This document shows, piece by piece, positions 8,786 through 16,357 of a stretch of 64,000 nucleotides of DNA (its first letter is position 1; each line of letters begins with the position of its first letter). Made by a program: the position numbers and the translations under genes. Source of the DNA: Pseudomonas alcaligenes (lineage in GTDB: Bacteria; Pseudomonadota; Gammaproteobacteria; Pseudomonadales; Pseudomonadaceae); NCBI RefSeq assembly GCF_014490745.1, contig NZ_LZEU01000001.1:1263501-1327500 (forward strand), given 5' to 3'. Under the pieces are notes generated by a model. The model was given only the letters and a program-made list of their open reading frames with translations, made no database searches and was not told the origin of the DNA.

Positions 8786-10477
8786 TTAGAAGGCAACGCC
8801 GAAGCTCAGGGCGACGAAGTCACGGTCGATGTTGGTGTTGTAATCACCGCCGAAGAAGTCGGTGTAGGACAGGCTGGCGCTGTAGGTGCTGAGGAGGCTG
8901 GCATCGACGCCCAGGCTGATGGCCTTGGCGCCTTCGTTGAAGCCCGGCTCGGCGCCGTAGCCGTCGACATCGTGGGACCAGGCCAGATTCGGCCGCAGTT
9001 CCACGCCGGGGATCAGGTTGCTGTATTCCCAGATGGCACGGACGCGGTAGCCCCAGGCGCTGCGGGTGACGAAGCCGGCGTCGCTGCAGTTGGCCGGCGT
9101 GGCGCTGTTCGACAGGCTGGTGCACAGGCGGTTGTCCGGGTACAGCCGGCCCTGGCCGAAGACCGTGGGCCGGCCATAGCGCAGGTCGCCACGATCCTCC
9201 AGGCCGCCGACCCGCACCAGGCCGACTTCGCCGACCAGGGTCAGGCGATCGGCGCCCATCACCTGATCGAAGAAGTGGGTGGCGGTCACCTGGGCCTGGG
9301 TCACTTCCTTGCGCCGATAGCCGTGGATATCCATGCCGCTGCCGAACTGCACGGCGCCCGAGGACAGCACGGGGGACAGCGCTGCCGAGCCGCTGGCGGC
9401 GGTGACCAGATCCGGCGGGCTGATCTGCACCGGCATGTTCGGCCGGTAGCTGATCTCGCCGGCCAGGGTGGTGCCGCTGGCCAGCATGGTGCTGAAGCTG
9501 AGGCCGTACAGGCGGATGTCTTCCGGGTATTCGATGAAATAGCGGGCGCTGGCCAGGTCACCGGGAGTGGTGGCGCCGATGGTGCTGAAGTAGGGCTGGT
9601 TGCTGTGGTTGTTGATGAAGTAGGCGGCGAATTCGCTGTCCAGCTCGGGGGCGAACCAGCGCAGGGCGGCGCCCCACTGGCCGCTGTCGCGCGCATCGCG
9701 GTCGCCGGCCCGTTCCAGGCTGACGCCCAGCGCAGTGTCCAGCCCGCCGCAGCCGTCGGCAACGACATCGGACGAGGAGAAGAAGGTGCCGCAGTTGTCG
9801 ATGACGGTCTGATCCCACTCCAGCTGGTAGAAGCTCTCGACGGACAAGGTCTCGCTGAGGTTCTGCGAGAGGTAGAACATGTTGACCGGGATCAGCCCTT
9901 CCTTGATCTCCGAGCCGGGCCGGCGGAACGCCGCGACATCCACCGGGTTGATGCTGTTGATGCCGCCCTGGATGAAGGTGCTTTCGCCCCAGCTGACCAC
10001 CTGCTTGCCCAGGCGCGTGGTGCCCGGCAGCTCGCCGAGCTGGTAGTTGTGGTAGACGAAGGCATCCAGCAGCTGGGCGCCGGAGGACTGGGCGGCCTCC
10101 TTGCGGTTGTGTTCGTCGATGTCCTTGAACAGGCGGCTCTCGTCCTTCAGCTCGAAGTCGTACCAGTACTTGCCGCGCAGGAACAGGCCGCTCTCTGCGT
10201 ACTTGAGTTCGAGGTCATGGATGCCCTTGAACACCTTGGAGAAGGTTTCGCCCTTCTTGAAATTGTGCTTGCCGTCGTCCGAGGCCGGGCCGTGCAGCTG
10301 CTCGGGGTCGGGGTTGCGCAGCGCCCAGCTGGCGCCGACCGCGAGGCTCGAATCGAGCTGGCCGTCGATCTCGCCGAGCTGGAAGGTCACGGCTGCAGCC
10401 GGGTTGCCACCGAGCGTGGCCAGGGTGACGGCGGCTGCCAGGCTGGCCCGGCGCCATGGGGGTTGCTTGCGTGTCAT
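8786..10477 (-). CDS. DUF1302 outer-membrane beta-barrel-like protein
   Basis: A 563-residue DUF1302 family protein with a signal peptide (MTRKQPPWRRASLAAAVTL, cleavage after PAAA). It has many alternating aromatic/polar strands and ends SLSYTDFFGGDYNTN...ALSFGVAF with a terminal aromatic, as in outer-membrane barrels. The ATG at 10477 is preferred over the GTG at 10486 because AAGAGG stands 11 nt before the ATG but only 2 nt before the GTG. It is always partnered with DUF1329, here directly downstream. I infer that it is the outer-membrane channel or scaffold of the catabolic cluster. The 123-nt gap to the acyl-CoA synthetase upstream shows no clear terminator, so co-transcription is likely. 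Confidence 0.88.
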   Translation of the reverse strand: MTRKQPPWRRASLAAAVTLATLGGNPAAAVTFQLGEIDGQLDSSLAVGASWALRNPDPEQLHGPASDDGKHNFKKGETFSKVFKGIHDLELKYAESGLFLRGKYWYDFELKDESRLFKDIDEHNRKEAAQSSGAQLLDAFVYHNYQLGELPGTTRLGKQVVSWGESTFIQGGINSINPVDVAAFRRPGSEIKEGLIPVNMFYLSQNLSETLSVESFYQLEWDQTVIDNCGTFFSSSDVVADGCGGLDTALGVSLERAGDRDARDSGQWGAALRWFAPELDSEFAAYFINNHSNQPYFSTIGATTPGDLASARYFIEYPEDIRLYGLSFSTMLASGTTLAGEISYRPNMPVQISPPDLVTAASGSAALSPVLSSGAVQFGSGMDIHGYRRKEVTQAQVTATHFFDQVMGADRLTLVGEVGLVRVGGLEDRGDLRYGRPTVFGQGRLYPDNRLCTSLSNSATPANCSDAGFVTRSAWGYRVRAIWEYSNLIPGVELRPNLAWSHDVDGYGAEPGFNEGAKAISLGVDASLLSTYSASLSYTDFFGGDYNTNIDRDFVALSFGVAF

Positions 10478-10600
10478 GGATTGCACTACCTCTTGTTATT
10501 GTTGTGGTGAAGTCGTGGGGCCCTTTTCCTGGACACAGCAGGGCCCGTTGGCCGGCGTGGCACGGCGGCCATGAATGGGTGGACGGGTTAGTTCAGTGAC

Positions 10601-12529
10601 TCAGCCGGGCACGGGCGGGCTCGCGGCAGCGGGTAGCCATTCGACCGGGAAGCTGTAGCGCCCCAGCACCTGGGCCAGCGCGGCCTGCTGGGCGCCGGCG
10701 GCGATCTGCGCGACCAGGCCGCGGCGGGCATCCTGCACCACCTCCACATGCACTGCTGCGGCGCCCAGGGCGCGGGCTTCCTGCTGCACCACCCGGGCGA
10801 TCTCGCGCTGCTGCAGGGCTGGCTTGAAGATCTTGCCGACCGGGGTGACCGGCAGCGCCTCGAGGATCTCGATGCGCTTGGGAATCGCCGCGCGCTCGGC
10901 GATGTGGGCGCCGGCAAAGCTCAGCAGTTCGGCGCTGCTGGTGCTGTGCCCGGCGGCCAGCTGGACGTAGGCCACCGGCACCTCGCCGGCATGCGCATCC
11001 GGGCTGCCGACAGCGGCTACCAAGGCGACCGCGGCGTGGGCCTGCAGGGCTTCCTCGATCTGCTTGGGGTCGATGTTGTGGCCGCCGCGGATGATCAGTT
11101 CCTTCTTGCGCCCGGTCAGCCAGAAGTAGCCGTCCGCATCCTGGCGGCCGAGGTCGCCGGTATTGAGCCAGCGGCATTGTTCGATCTCGATCCAGATGCC
11201 CTGGTTGTGGCTGCCCTCCAGGTAGCCGGCAAACACATTGGGCCCGGTGATGGCGATCACCCCGACTTCGTCCACGGCGGCATCGCGCAGGTAGGCGCCG
11301 GCTTCGTCGAGGAGCACCGCGCGCATGTCCTGATAGGCCAGGCGCAGGCCGATGGAGCCGACCCGGCGCTCGCCATCCGGCGGGTTGCTGGACGACACGC
11401 AGGCGCCTTCGGTCAGCCCGTAGCCTTCGAGGATGCGTACCCCGACCCGGCGTTCGAACTCGCGGAACAGCTCCACCGGCATCGGCGCGGCGCCACACAG
11501 GGCATAGTCCAAGCTGGACAGGTCGTGGCCGTCGGCCGGCTGCTGCAGCAGGGCCGAATAGACGGTGGGCACGCCGGAGAAGGCGTTGATGCGAAAGTGC
11601 TGAACCATGGCCCAGAAATTGGCGATCACCCCCTCGCCGCGGTAGCCCTGGGGCGTGCCGATGATCACCCGGTCGCCCTGGCTCCAGGGCATCAGGCCGG
11701 TGACCAGCTGGCCGTTGACATGGAACAGCGGCAGGCCGCAGAAGAACACCTGACCGGCGATCCGCGGCTGGGTGTTGGCATCCATCGCCCAGGCGTTGAA
11801 CACCTCGGAACCATGGCTGCGGATGGCGATCTTCGGCAGGCCGGTGGTGCCGCCGGTGCAGAAGTAGGAGGAGTGTTCCTCGGGCCTGATCTGCCGGGCA
11901 CTGCACAGGCGTTCGGCCGGCTGGCGGCGCATCAGCGCGCGCAGCTCATGGATGCGCCGGCCCGGGTGGCGGGAGCGCTCACGCCAGGCCAGCCAGCGCA
12001 GGGCCAGGCCGGCCATGGTGCCCACGTAGGGCGTCATGCTTACCCACACCACATCCTGAACGCCGGGCAGGTGTTCCAGCTGGCTGGCGAGCTTGTCCCA
12101 CAGGTCGCTGCCCGGCGTCGGCGCCAGGCAGACCACTACCCGGGCGTTGGCCGCACGCAGTAGGTCGCCGATCTGCGCGGCTTCCAGCATCGGGTTGACC
12201 GCCATGACGATGCCCGCCGCCTCGCCGCCCCAGATGGTGAAGTGGGTTTCCGGCAGGTTCGGCAGGAGGAAGGCGATGACGTCGCCGGGGCCGATGCCCA
12301 GGCCGTGGAACGCATTGGCGGCGCGGGTGATATCGGCGAACAGCTCGCTGTAGTTCCAGTCGTGGGTGTTGCGAAAGTCCTTGGCGCTGAGAAAGAAGCT
12401 CAGCGCAGGGGCCTCGGCATGCTGCGCGGCACTGCGCTGCAGGGCGGCGTAGGTGCTGCTGGCCAGGCCACGGCGGTGCAGCGGCGTCTGTTCGAGGCTG
12501 CGGATATCGCCCAGGGATTGCACGGCCAT
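10601..12529 (-). CDS. AMP-forming acyl-CoA synthetase
   Basis: A 642-residue ANL-superfamily ligase that activates a carboxylic acid to its CoA thioester through an acyl-adenylate. It shows the P-loop YFCTGGTTGLPKIAIRSH, the A5 motif GYGLTEG, the A7 region TGDLGRQDADGYFWLTGRKKE split over the hinge, and the C-terminal lysine motif PVGKIFKP. It is longer than the usual ~550 residues: an extra N-terminal stretch and ~65 residues after PVGKIFKP match the long synthetase group often labelled only 'acyl-CoA synthetase'. Its ATG at 12529 shares one base with the TGA of the upstream FAH-like gene, so the two are translationally coupled. With dioxygenase- and hydrolase-like neighbours it probably activates a pathway product for beta-oxidation; the substrate is unknown. 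Confidence 0.88.
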   Translation of the reverse strand: MAVQSLGDIRSLEQTPLHRRGLASSTYAALQRSAAQHAEAPALSFFLSAKDFRNTHDWNYSELFADITRAANAFHGLGIGPGDVIAFLLPNLPETHFTIWGGEAAGIVMAVNPMLEAAQIGDLLRAANARVVVCLAPTPGSDLWDKLASQLEHLPGVQDVVWVSMTPYVGTMAGLALRWLAWRERSRHPGRRIHELRALMRRQPAERLCSARQIRPEEHSSYFCTGGTTGLPKIAIRSHGSEVFNAWAMDANTQPRIAGQVFFCGLPLFHVNGQLVTGLMPWSQGDRVIIGTPQGYRGEGVIANFWAMVQHFRINAFSGVPTVYSALLQQPADGHDLSSLDYALCGAAPMPVELFREFERRVGVRILEGYGLTEGACVSSSNPPDGERRVGSIGLRLAYQDMRAVLLDEAGAYLRDAAVDEVGVIAITGPNVFAGYLEGSHNQGIWIEIEQCRWLNTGDLGRQDADGYFWLTGRKKELIIRGGHNIDPKQIEEALQAHAAVALVAAVGSPDAHAGEVPVAYVQLAAGHSTSSAELLSFAGAHIAERAAIPKRIEILEALPVTPVGKIFKPALQQREIARVVQQEARALGAAAVHVEVVQDARRGLVAQIAAGAQQAALAQVLGRYSFPVEWLPAAASPPVPG

Positions 12530-13629
12530 CAGGCTTGCTCCACGACCAGGTTGCGCTGCACGCCGAGGTCGATGACCCCGTCGGCACTGCGGATGCTCGC
12601 CTCGACCCGGTCGCCGGCCTTCAGGTAGTAGTCGCTGCGGGCTTCCTGGGCCTTCATGAACACCTTCCATTTCACCGCCTCGGGCAGCAGGGCGCCGATC
12701 CGCTGTTTGGCCGGGGAGGGCACGGTCAGGGCGCAGCCGGCGGGAGTGCCGGTGGCGATCAGGTCGCCGGCGGCGAAATCGTGCACGGCGGACATTTCCG
12801 TCAGCGTCTCGGCCGGGCCGTACACCAGGTTGGCCGTGCTGTCCTTCTGGCGGGTCTGCTGGTTGACGCTCAGGTGCAGGTCGAGGCGCTTCAGGTAGCC
12901 CATGTCCTTGGCTTCCAGCAGGCACAGGTAGGGACCGACCGGGCCGAAGGTGCGGAAGCTCTTGCCCTTGTAGAACTGCATTTGCGGGATCTGCACGTCG
13001 CGCGCCGAGTAGTCGTTGACGATTACCAGGCCGGCGATGAACTCGTGCAGGTTGGCCTCGCTGACCTGTACCGGGCCGCTGATCGCGCGCTTGAGCACCA
13101 GGCCCAGCTCGATTTCATAGTCGAGGAAGCGCACCGCCCGCGGTTTGATCAGCGGGCTGTCGGCGGCGACCATGCAGCTGGTGGCCTTGGTGAAGATCAT
13201 GTTGAAGTTCTTCACATCGGGATCCATCCCGGACTCGATCATGTGCTGGCGGTAGTTGGCGCCCTGGCAGACGAACTGCTGGTTCTGCGTCACCGGCGAC
13301 AGCAGGCTGACCTCCTCCAGGCTCAGCTCGTCACCCTGCAGGGCGGCCAGCTCGGCGATGCGGGTCTGCCGGATCAGCTCGCCGGTGCTGGCGAAGTCGC
13401 CGGGGATGGGCGTGATGCGGTTCTGGCGGATGACCCCCCAGCGGGCTTGGTTCTGGTGTTCGAAGCGGACTACATGAACGGGCATGGCAAGGGCTCCCGA
13501 TGGGGCGGTTGGTGGCACTGAAACTGAGGGTTGTGGCGGCGCGGCTGGCCTGGCCGCGGCCGGTAGCAGCAGGCCGACGGCCAGGCTCAGGCCGGCCTTG
13601 AGGGCGCTGCGGCGGCTGCAGGCAGGCAT
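12529..13629 (-). CDS. Fumarylacetoacetate hydrolase family protein, possible Tat signal
   Basis: FAH-fold enzyme (hydrolysis of C-C bonds in acylpyruvates, hydration or decarboxylation of ring-cleavage products). Core motifs: metal-site DYEIELGLVLKR, VVNDYSARDVQ, KSFRTFGPVGPYL and GDLIATGTPAG near the C-terminus. Two starts are credible. The ATG at 13629, 5 nt after the VOC stop, gives 366 aa and begins with CSRRSALKAGLSLAVGLLLP, a good twin-arginine signal, but has no clear ribosome site. The ATG at 13485 (MPVHVVRFEH) gives 318 aa, a normal cytosolic length, and has GGGAG 8 nt upstream. The longer form is given because the signal-like tail is unlikely by chance. Either way it is third-last in the operon and coupled to the synthetase. 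Confidence 0.8.
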   Translation of the reverse strand: MPACSRRSALKAGLSLAVGLLLPAAARPAAPPQPSVSVPPTAPSGALAMPVHVVRFEHQNQARWGVIRQNRITPIPGDFASTGELIRQTRIAELAALQGDELSLEEVSLLSPVTQNQQFVCQGANYRQHMIESGMDPDVKNFNMIFTKATSCMVAADSPLIKPRAVRFLDYEIELGLVLKRAISGPVQVSEANLHEFIAGLVIVNDYSARDVQIPQMQFYKGKSFRTFGPVGPYLCLLEAKDMGYLKRLDLHLSVNQQTRQKDSTANLVYGPAETLTEMSAVHDFAAGDLIATGTPAGCALTVPSPAKQRIGALLPEAVKWKVFMKAQEARSDYYLKAGDRVEASIRSADGVIDLGVQRNLVVEQA

Positions 13630-13634
13630 GGTCG

Positions 13635-14726
13635 CTAGCCGAACAGGCGGGCCAGCATCACCAGCTTGCGCCAGGTCAGATCCGGGCTGCGCCGCAGGTT
13701 GCGCAGCAGCAGGCGCAGGTTGGTGAAATTGATGGCCGGTTTGGTGAAACTCTTGGGCATGCGCTGGCCCCACTGCGCCATGGCTTCCGGGCTGACGCCG
13801 TGCAGCCCGGTGGGCTGCGCGGCGGTGAACAGGTCGCCATCGCAGTAGTGCTCGTGCTTGTCGCCCCAGGGGTCTTGCCAGTAATCGAAGATCTGGCTGC
13901 CGAGGATGTGCCGGCCGATGCCCCAGGCATGCTTCCAGCCACGCTCGCGGAGGATGCGCTGACCGACGCCGACGGCATCGGCATCGACCACTTCGAAGGC
14001 GCTGTGGCTGTAGGTCGCCATAAAGCCCTGGGCGATGGCCAGGGTGTGGTGGTCGGCTGGTGTTTCGCCCAGATCCAGGCGCAGGAAGGCCACTGCTGGC
14101 GAGCCATCGGGCAACACCTGGATGTCGCTGGGGATGAAGCCGAAATGCTCGCTGTACCAGGCGCAGGTGGCCTGGAAGTCGGCTACTTCCAGCACCACGT
14201 GGCCCAGTTTGATCACTTCAGGCGGAGCAATCGGTGGGCGCTGGGTGTCATTGATACGCGGGCTGCTGTCGACCTGGTTGAGCGGCAGGGCCGGGCGATG
14301 GGCGACGGCTGCGGCCGGCGTCTGGCCATACAGGGCCTCCACCAGGAAGCCGGACGGGTCGCGCAGGCGCACCCGCTCGCCGCCGCCCGGTGCCTGCACG
14401 TTCTCGATGGCGGAGGCGCCGGGCAGGTTGGCTAGACGTTGCAGATCGGCTCGTGAGGCCAGGCTAAGGGCGAAGCCGAGAAAGCGCGCCTGGTTGCCGC
14501 GCTGCACCTGGTAGCAGTAGGGCGCGCTACCGGTACCGCGCAGGTACAGGCTGTCGGCGTCGCGCTGCGCTACGCGCAGGCCGAAGTCGCCCAGGAAACG
14601 CTCGGCGCGCTGCAGATCCGGGCGCTCGAAAATCAGGTGCGCCAGGGCCTGTGCCTTCACTGTCGGCCGGGCGTGCCTGGCCGGCTGCGGGGTGGCCAGC
14701 CGGGGTTGCGAGGTGGGTATTGTCAT
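13635..14726 (-). CDS. Two-domain VOC protein, extradiol-dioxygenase-like
   Basis: A 363-residue protein with two vicinal-oxygen-chelate halves. The second half carries a complete 2-His-1-carboxylate set: His in IKLGHVVLEV, His in TYSHSAFEV and Glu in DKHEHYCDGD, the pattern of type I extradiol (catechol 2,3-dioxygenase-like) iron enzymes. Metal ligands are not evident in the first half (ALAHLIFERPDLQ), also normal for this class. An extra ~60-residue tail (LRLLLRNLRRSPDLTW) follows. The ATG at 14726 has GGAG 7 nt upstream; upstream in-frame codons lack one. The protein probably opens a catecholic ring made by the FAD hydroxylase at 16358-17947. The substrate cannot be read from sequence. Confidence 0.82.
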   Translation of the reverse strand: MTIPTSQPRLATPQPARHARPTVKAQALAHLIFERPDLQRAERFLGDFGLRVAQRDADSLYLRGTGSAPYCYQVQRGNQARFLGFALSLASRADLQRLANLPGASAIENVQAPGGGERVRLRDPSGFLVEALYGQTPAAAVAHRPALPLNQVDSSPRINDTQRPPIAPPEVIKLGHVVLEVADFQATCAWYSEHFGFIPSDIQVLPDGSPAVAFLRLDLGETPADHHTLAIAQGFMATYSHSAFEVVDADAVGVGQRILRERGWKHAWGIGRHILGSQIFDYWQDPWGDKHEHYCDGDLFTAAQPTGLHGVSPEAMAQWGQRMPKSFTKPAINFTNLRLLLRNLRRSPDLTWRKLVMLARLFG

Positions 14727-14806
14727 TGTTGTACTCCACAGCTTTTTTACGGCAAGGCTTCGCCCTCGACCCCGCATGGCGGGATCGTCGGCAGTCCGGT
14801 CAATCG

Positions 14807-15421
14807 TCAGTCCACGGCGGGTAGCGGGGGCAGGTCGAGCCCGGCCAGCCGGTGCGCCTCCTCGGCGGGGATGCCCAGTGCGCGCAGCACCAGTTCCACG
14901 GTTTCACTCCCGGCTTCACGCCAGGTCTTGATGCCTTCGAGCACCAGGAACATCGCGCCCAGGGTGGCGCTGGCAATCAGCGAGATGACGCTGGTCAGGT
15001 TCTCCTGGCGAATCTGGTAGCGGCCGATCTTGAGCCCCTGCAGCAGGTCGACGGTGACCTGGCTGTAGAGCAGCTCGCGCATGGCCGCGTTGCTCATGGC
15101 GAAGCGGTTGAGGAAGGTGCCCCAGTGCGGCTCTTCATGGGTGCGCCGAATGAAGTGGCGCATGCCTTTGGACAGGCGCTCGGCCGGGTCTTCGACAGTG
15201 GCGAAGCTCGCCGCGATGCGCTGGTGCATCTCGCCGCTCAGCTGGCTGGCCACCTGGCCGAACAGCTGATCCATGGTCTCCACGTTGTTGTAGATGGTGC
15301 CGCGGGCCACGCCGGCCTCTTCGGCCAGGTCGCTGATGTTCAGCTGGGTGACGCCCTTCTCGGCGAAGAGGCGCAGGGCGGCCTTGTGGATGCGGCGCTG
15401 AGCTTGGTTGAGCCGGGTCAA
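14807..15421 (-). CDS. TetR-family regulator of the catabolic operon
   Basis: A ~204-residue TetR-type repressor: helix-turn-helix at the N-terminus (ALRLFAEKGVTQLNISDLAEEAGVARGTIYN, quoted in pieces as AEKGVTQLNISDLAEEAGV and RGTIYNNVETMDQLF) and a helical ligand-binding C-terminal part. The TTG at 15421 is favoured: GGAGA stands 8 nt upstream, whereas the TTG at 15469 has no ribosome site and would place coding sequence over an operator. It precedes the VOC gene by 80 nt on the same strand, and three copies of one operator lie upstream (15448-15544), so autoregulation and control of the downstream operon are likely. The inducer is unknown, plausibly the pathway substrate. Confidence 0.82.
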   Translation of the reverse strand: MTRLNQAQRRIHKAALRLFAEKGVTQLNISDLAEEAGVARGTIYNNVETMDQLFGQVASQLSGEMHQRIAASFATVEDPAERLSKGMRHFIRRTHEEPHWGTFLNRFAMSNAAMRELLYSQVTVDLLQGLKIGRYQIRQENLTSVISLIASATLGAMFLVLEGIKTWREAGSETVELVLRALGIPAEEAHRLAGLDLPPLPAVD

Positions 15422-15447
15422 CGGAATGTCTCCAGAATCGGTATGAG

Positions 15448-15544
15448 CAAATTGAACACTGGTGTCCAAGATTGGTCAACAGAGTTTTATTTTGCCCGAT
15501 AAATGGACATTTGTATTCTGTATTGGACGCTTGTGTTCAATTTG
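15448..15544. promoter_or_regulatory. Three-site operator upstream of the TetR gene
   Basis: The motif GGAC-N6-TTC type occurs three times: GGACATTTGTATTC at 15505-15518, GGACGCTTGTGTTC at 15525-15538 (same orientation, exactly 20 bp apart, two helical turns), and the reverse orientation GAACACTGGTGTCC at 15454-15467. The first and last are embedded in 22-bp blocks that match at 18 positions as inverted repeats. Each site is itself a near palindrome (GGACA-N4-TGTTC). This arrangement is typical of cooperative TetR dimers covering a promoter. Confidence 0.7.
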
Positions 15545-15651
15545 TGGCGGCAGGCCAGGCACCGCAGGCCCGGCGCTGGGCCGGGCGACTGTTGTGGGGA
15601 GGGGGATGGGGCGGAGGTGCGGGGGGGCTGGCGCTCAGGCGGGCGCGCGGC

Positions 15652-16293
15652 CTAGCCCGGCAGGGCCTGGTAGGCCAGCTTGCGCGCCTTGGCGGGAGTG
15701 GCGCCAAGCGCGCGCAGGATCATCTCGCTGACCTTGCTGTCGTGCTCGCTGCTGGCACGGCCTTCCACGGCGCTGCGCATGGCGCCGACCGTGCAGGACA
15801 CCAGTAGATCGAGGGCGAGGCTTTCCTCGGCATAGGCGAGCGCGCCTTCGGCGAGGCCGGCACGCAGGTCGCCGAGGGCGGTGGCGGCGATCTGCGAGCG
15901 CATGGCCTGGTCGAAATGCGCCACGCGGATCACCGCGCTGGCCCAGTCGGGGTCGGCGAGGGCGCGGCGGACGAACATGCGCACGCCGATGCACAGGCGC
16001 AGGGCGCCGCTCTGGATGCCGGCGCTCTGCAGCGTGATGGCGGCGGAAAACTCGTCGGCCAGGGCCAGGCCGACAGCTTCGACCACCTCGTCGCGGCTGC
16101 GGAAGTAGTTGTAGATGGTGCCGCTGGCTACTTCGGCTTCCGTGGCCACATCGAGCAGGGCGATCTCACCCACGTCCTTGCGGGCGAACAGGCGCACTGC
16201 CGCATCGATCAGGCCACGGCGGGTGCGCTCACGCTTCTTGTGCCCGCGGCTCAGCGGCGCGGGGGCGGGCTCAGGAGGGGTGGCTCGGCTCAT
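15652..16293 (-). CDS. TetR-family regulator
   Basis: A 213-residue TetR protein distinct from the neighbouring one. The DNA-binding helices are in KKRERTRRGLIDAAVRLFA and LDVATEAEVASGTIYNYF; the rest is the usual all-alpha ligand domain. The ATG at 16293 has GAGG 6 nt upstream. It lies 64 nt downstream of the FAD hydroxylase gene on the same strand and probably belongs to its transcript, giving each half of the cluster its own repressor. A near-palindrome at 18012-18025 upstream of the hydroxylase is a candidate target. There is a 230-nt gap to the next TetR gene. Confidence 0.82.
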   Translation of the reverse strand: MSRATPPEPAPAPLSRGHKKRERTRRGLIDAAVRLFARKDVGEIALLDVATEAEVASGTIYNYFRSRDEVVEAVGLALADEFSAAITLQSAGIQSGALRLCIGVRMFVRRALADPDWASAVIRVAHFDQAMRSQIAATALGDLRAGLAEGALAYAEESLALDLLVSCTVGAMRSAVEGRASSEHDSKVSEMILRALGATPAKARKLAYQALPG

Positions 16294-16357
16294 GGCAGAC
16301 CTCGGAGGAAACTGGCTGCCGATGATAGAGCAGTGCCGGGCGTGGGTGGAGCACCAA

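Noticed and set aside
7301..10510. A 1069-codon plus-strand open frame opposite the DUF1302/DUF1329 genes
   Set aside because: It mirrors the reverse strand of two clear secreted-protein genes, has low-complexity Ala/Gly/Val/Gln composition and no family motifs; long antisense frames are expected at this GC.
15652..16293. The two TetR genes as a broken single gene or a recent duplicate
   Set aside because: Both have complete helix-turn-helix and ligand domains with different sequences and separate start signals.
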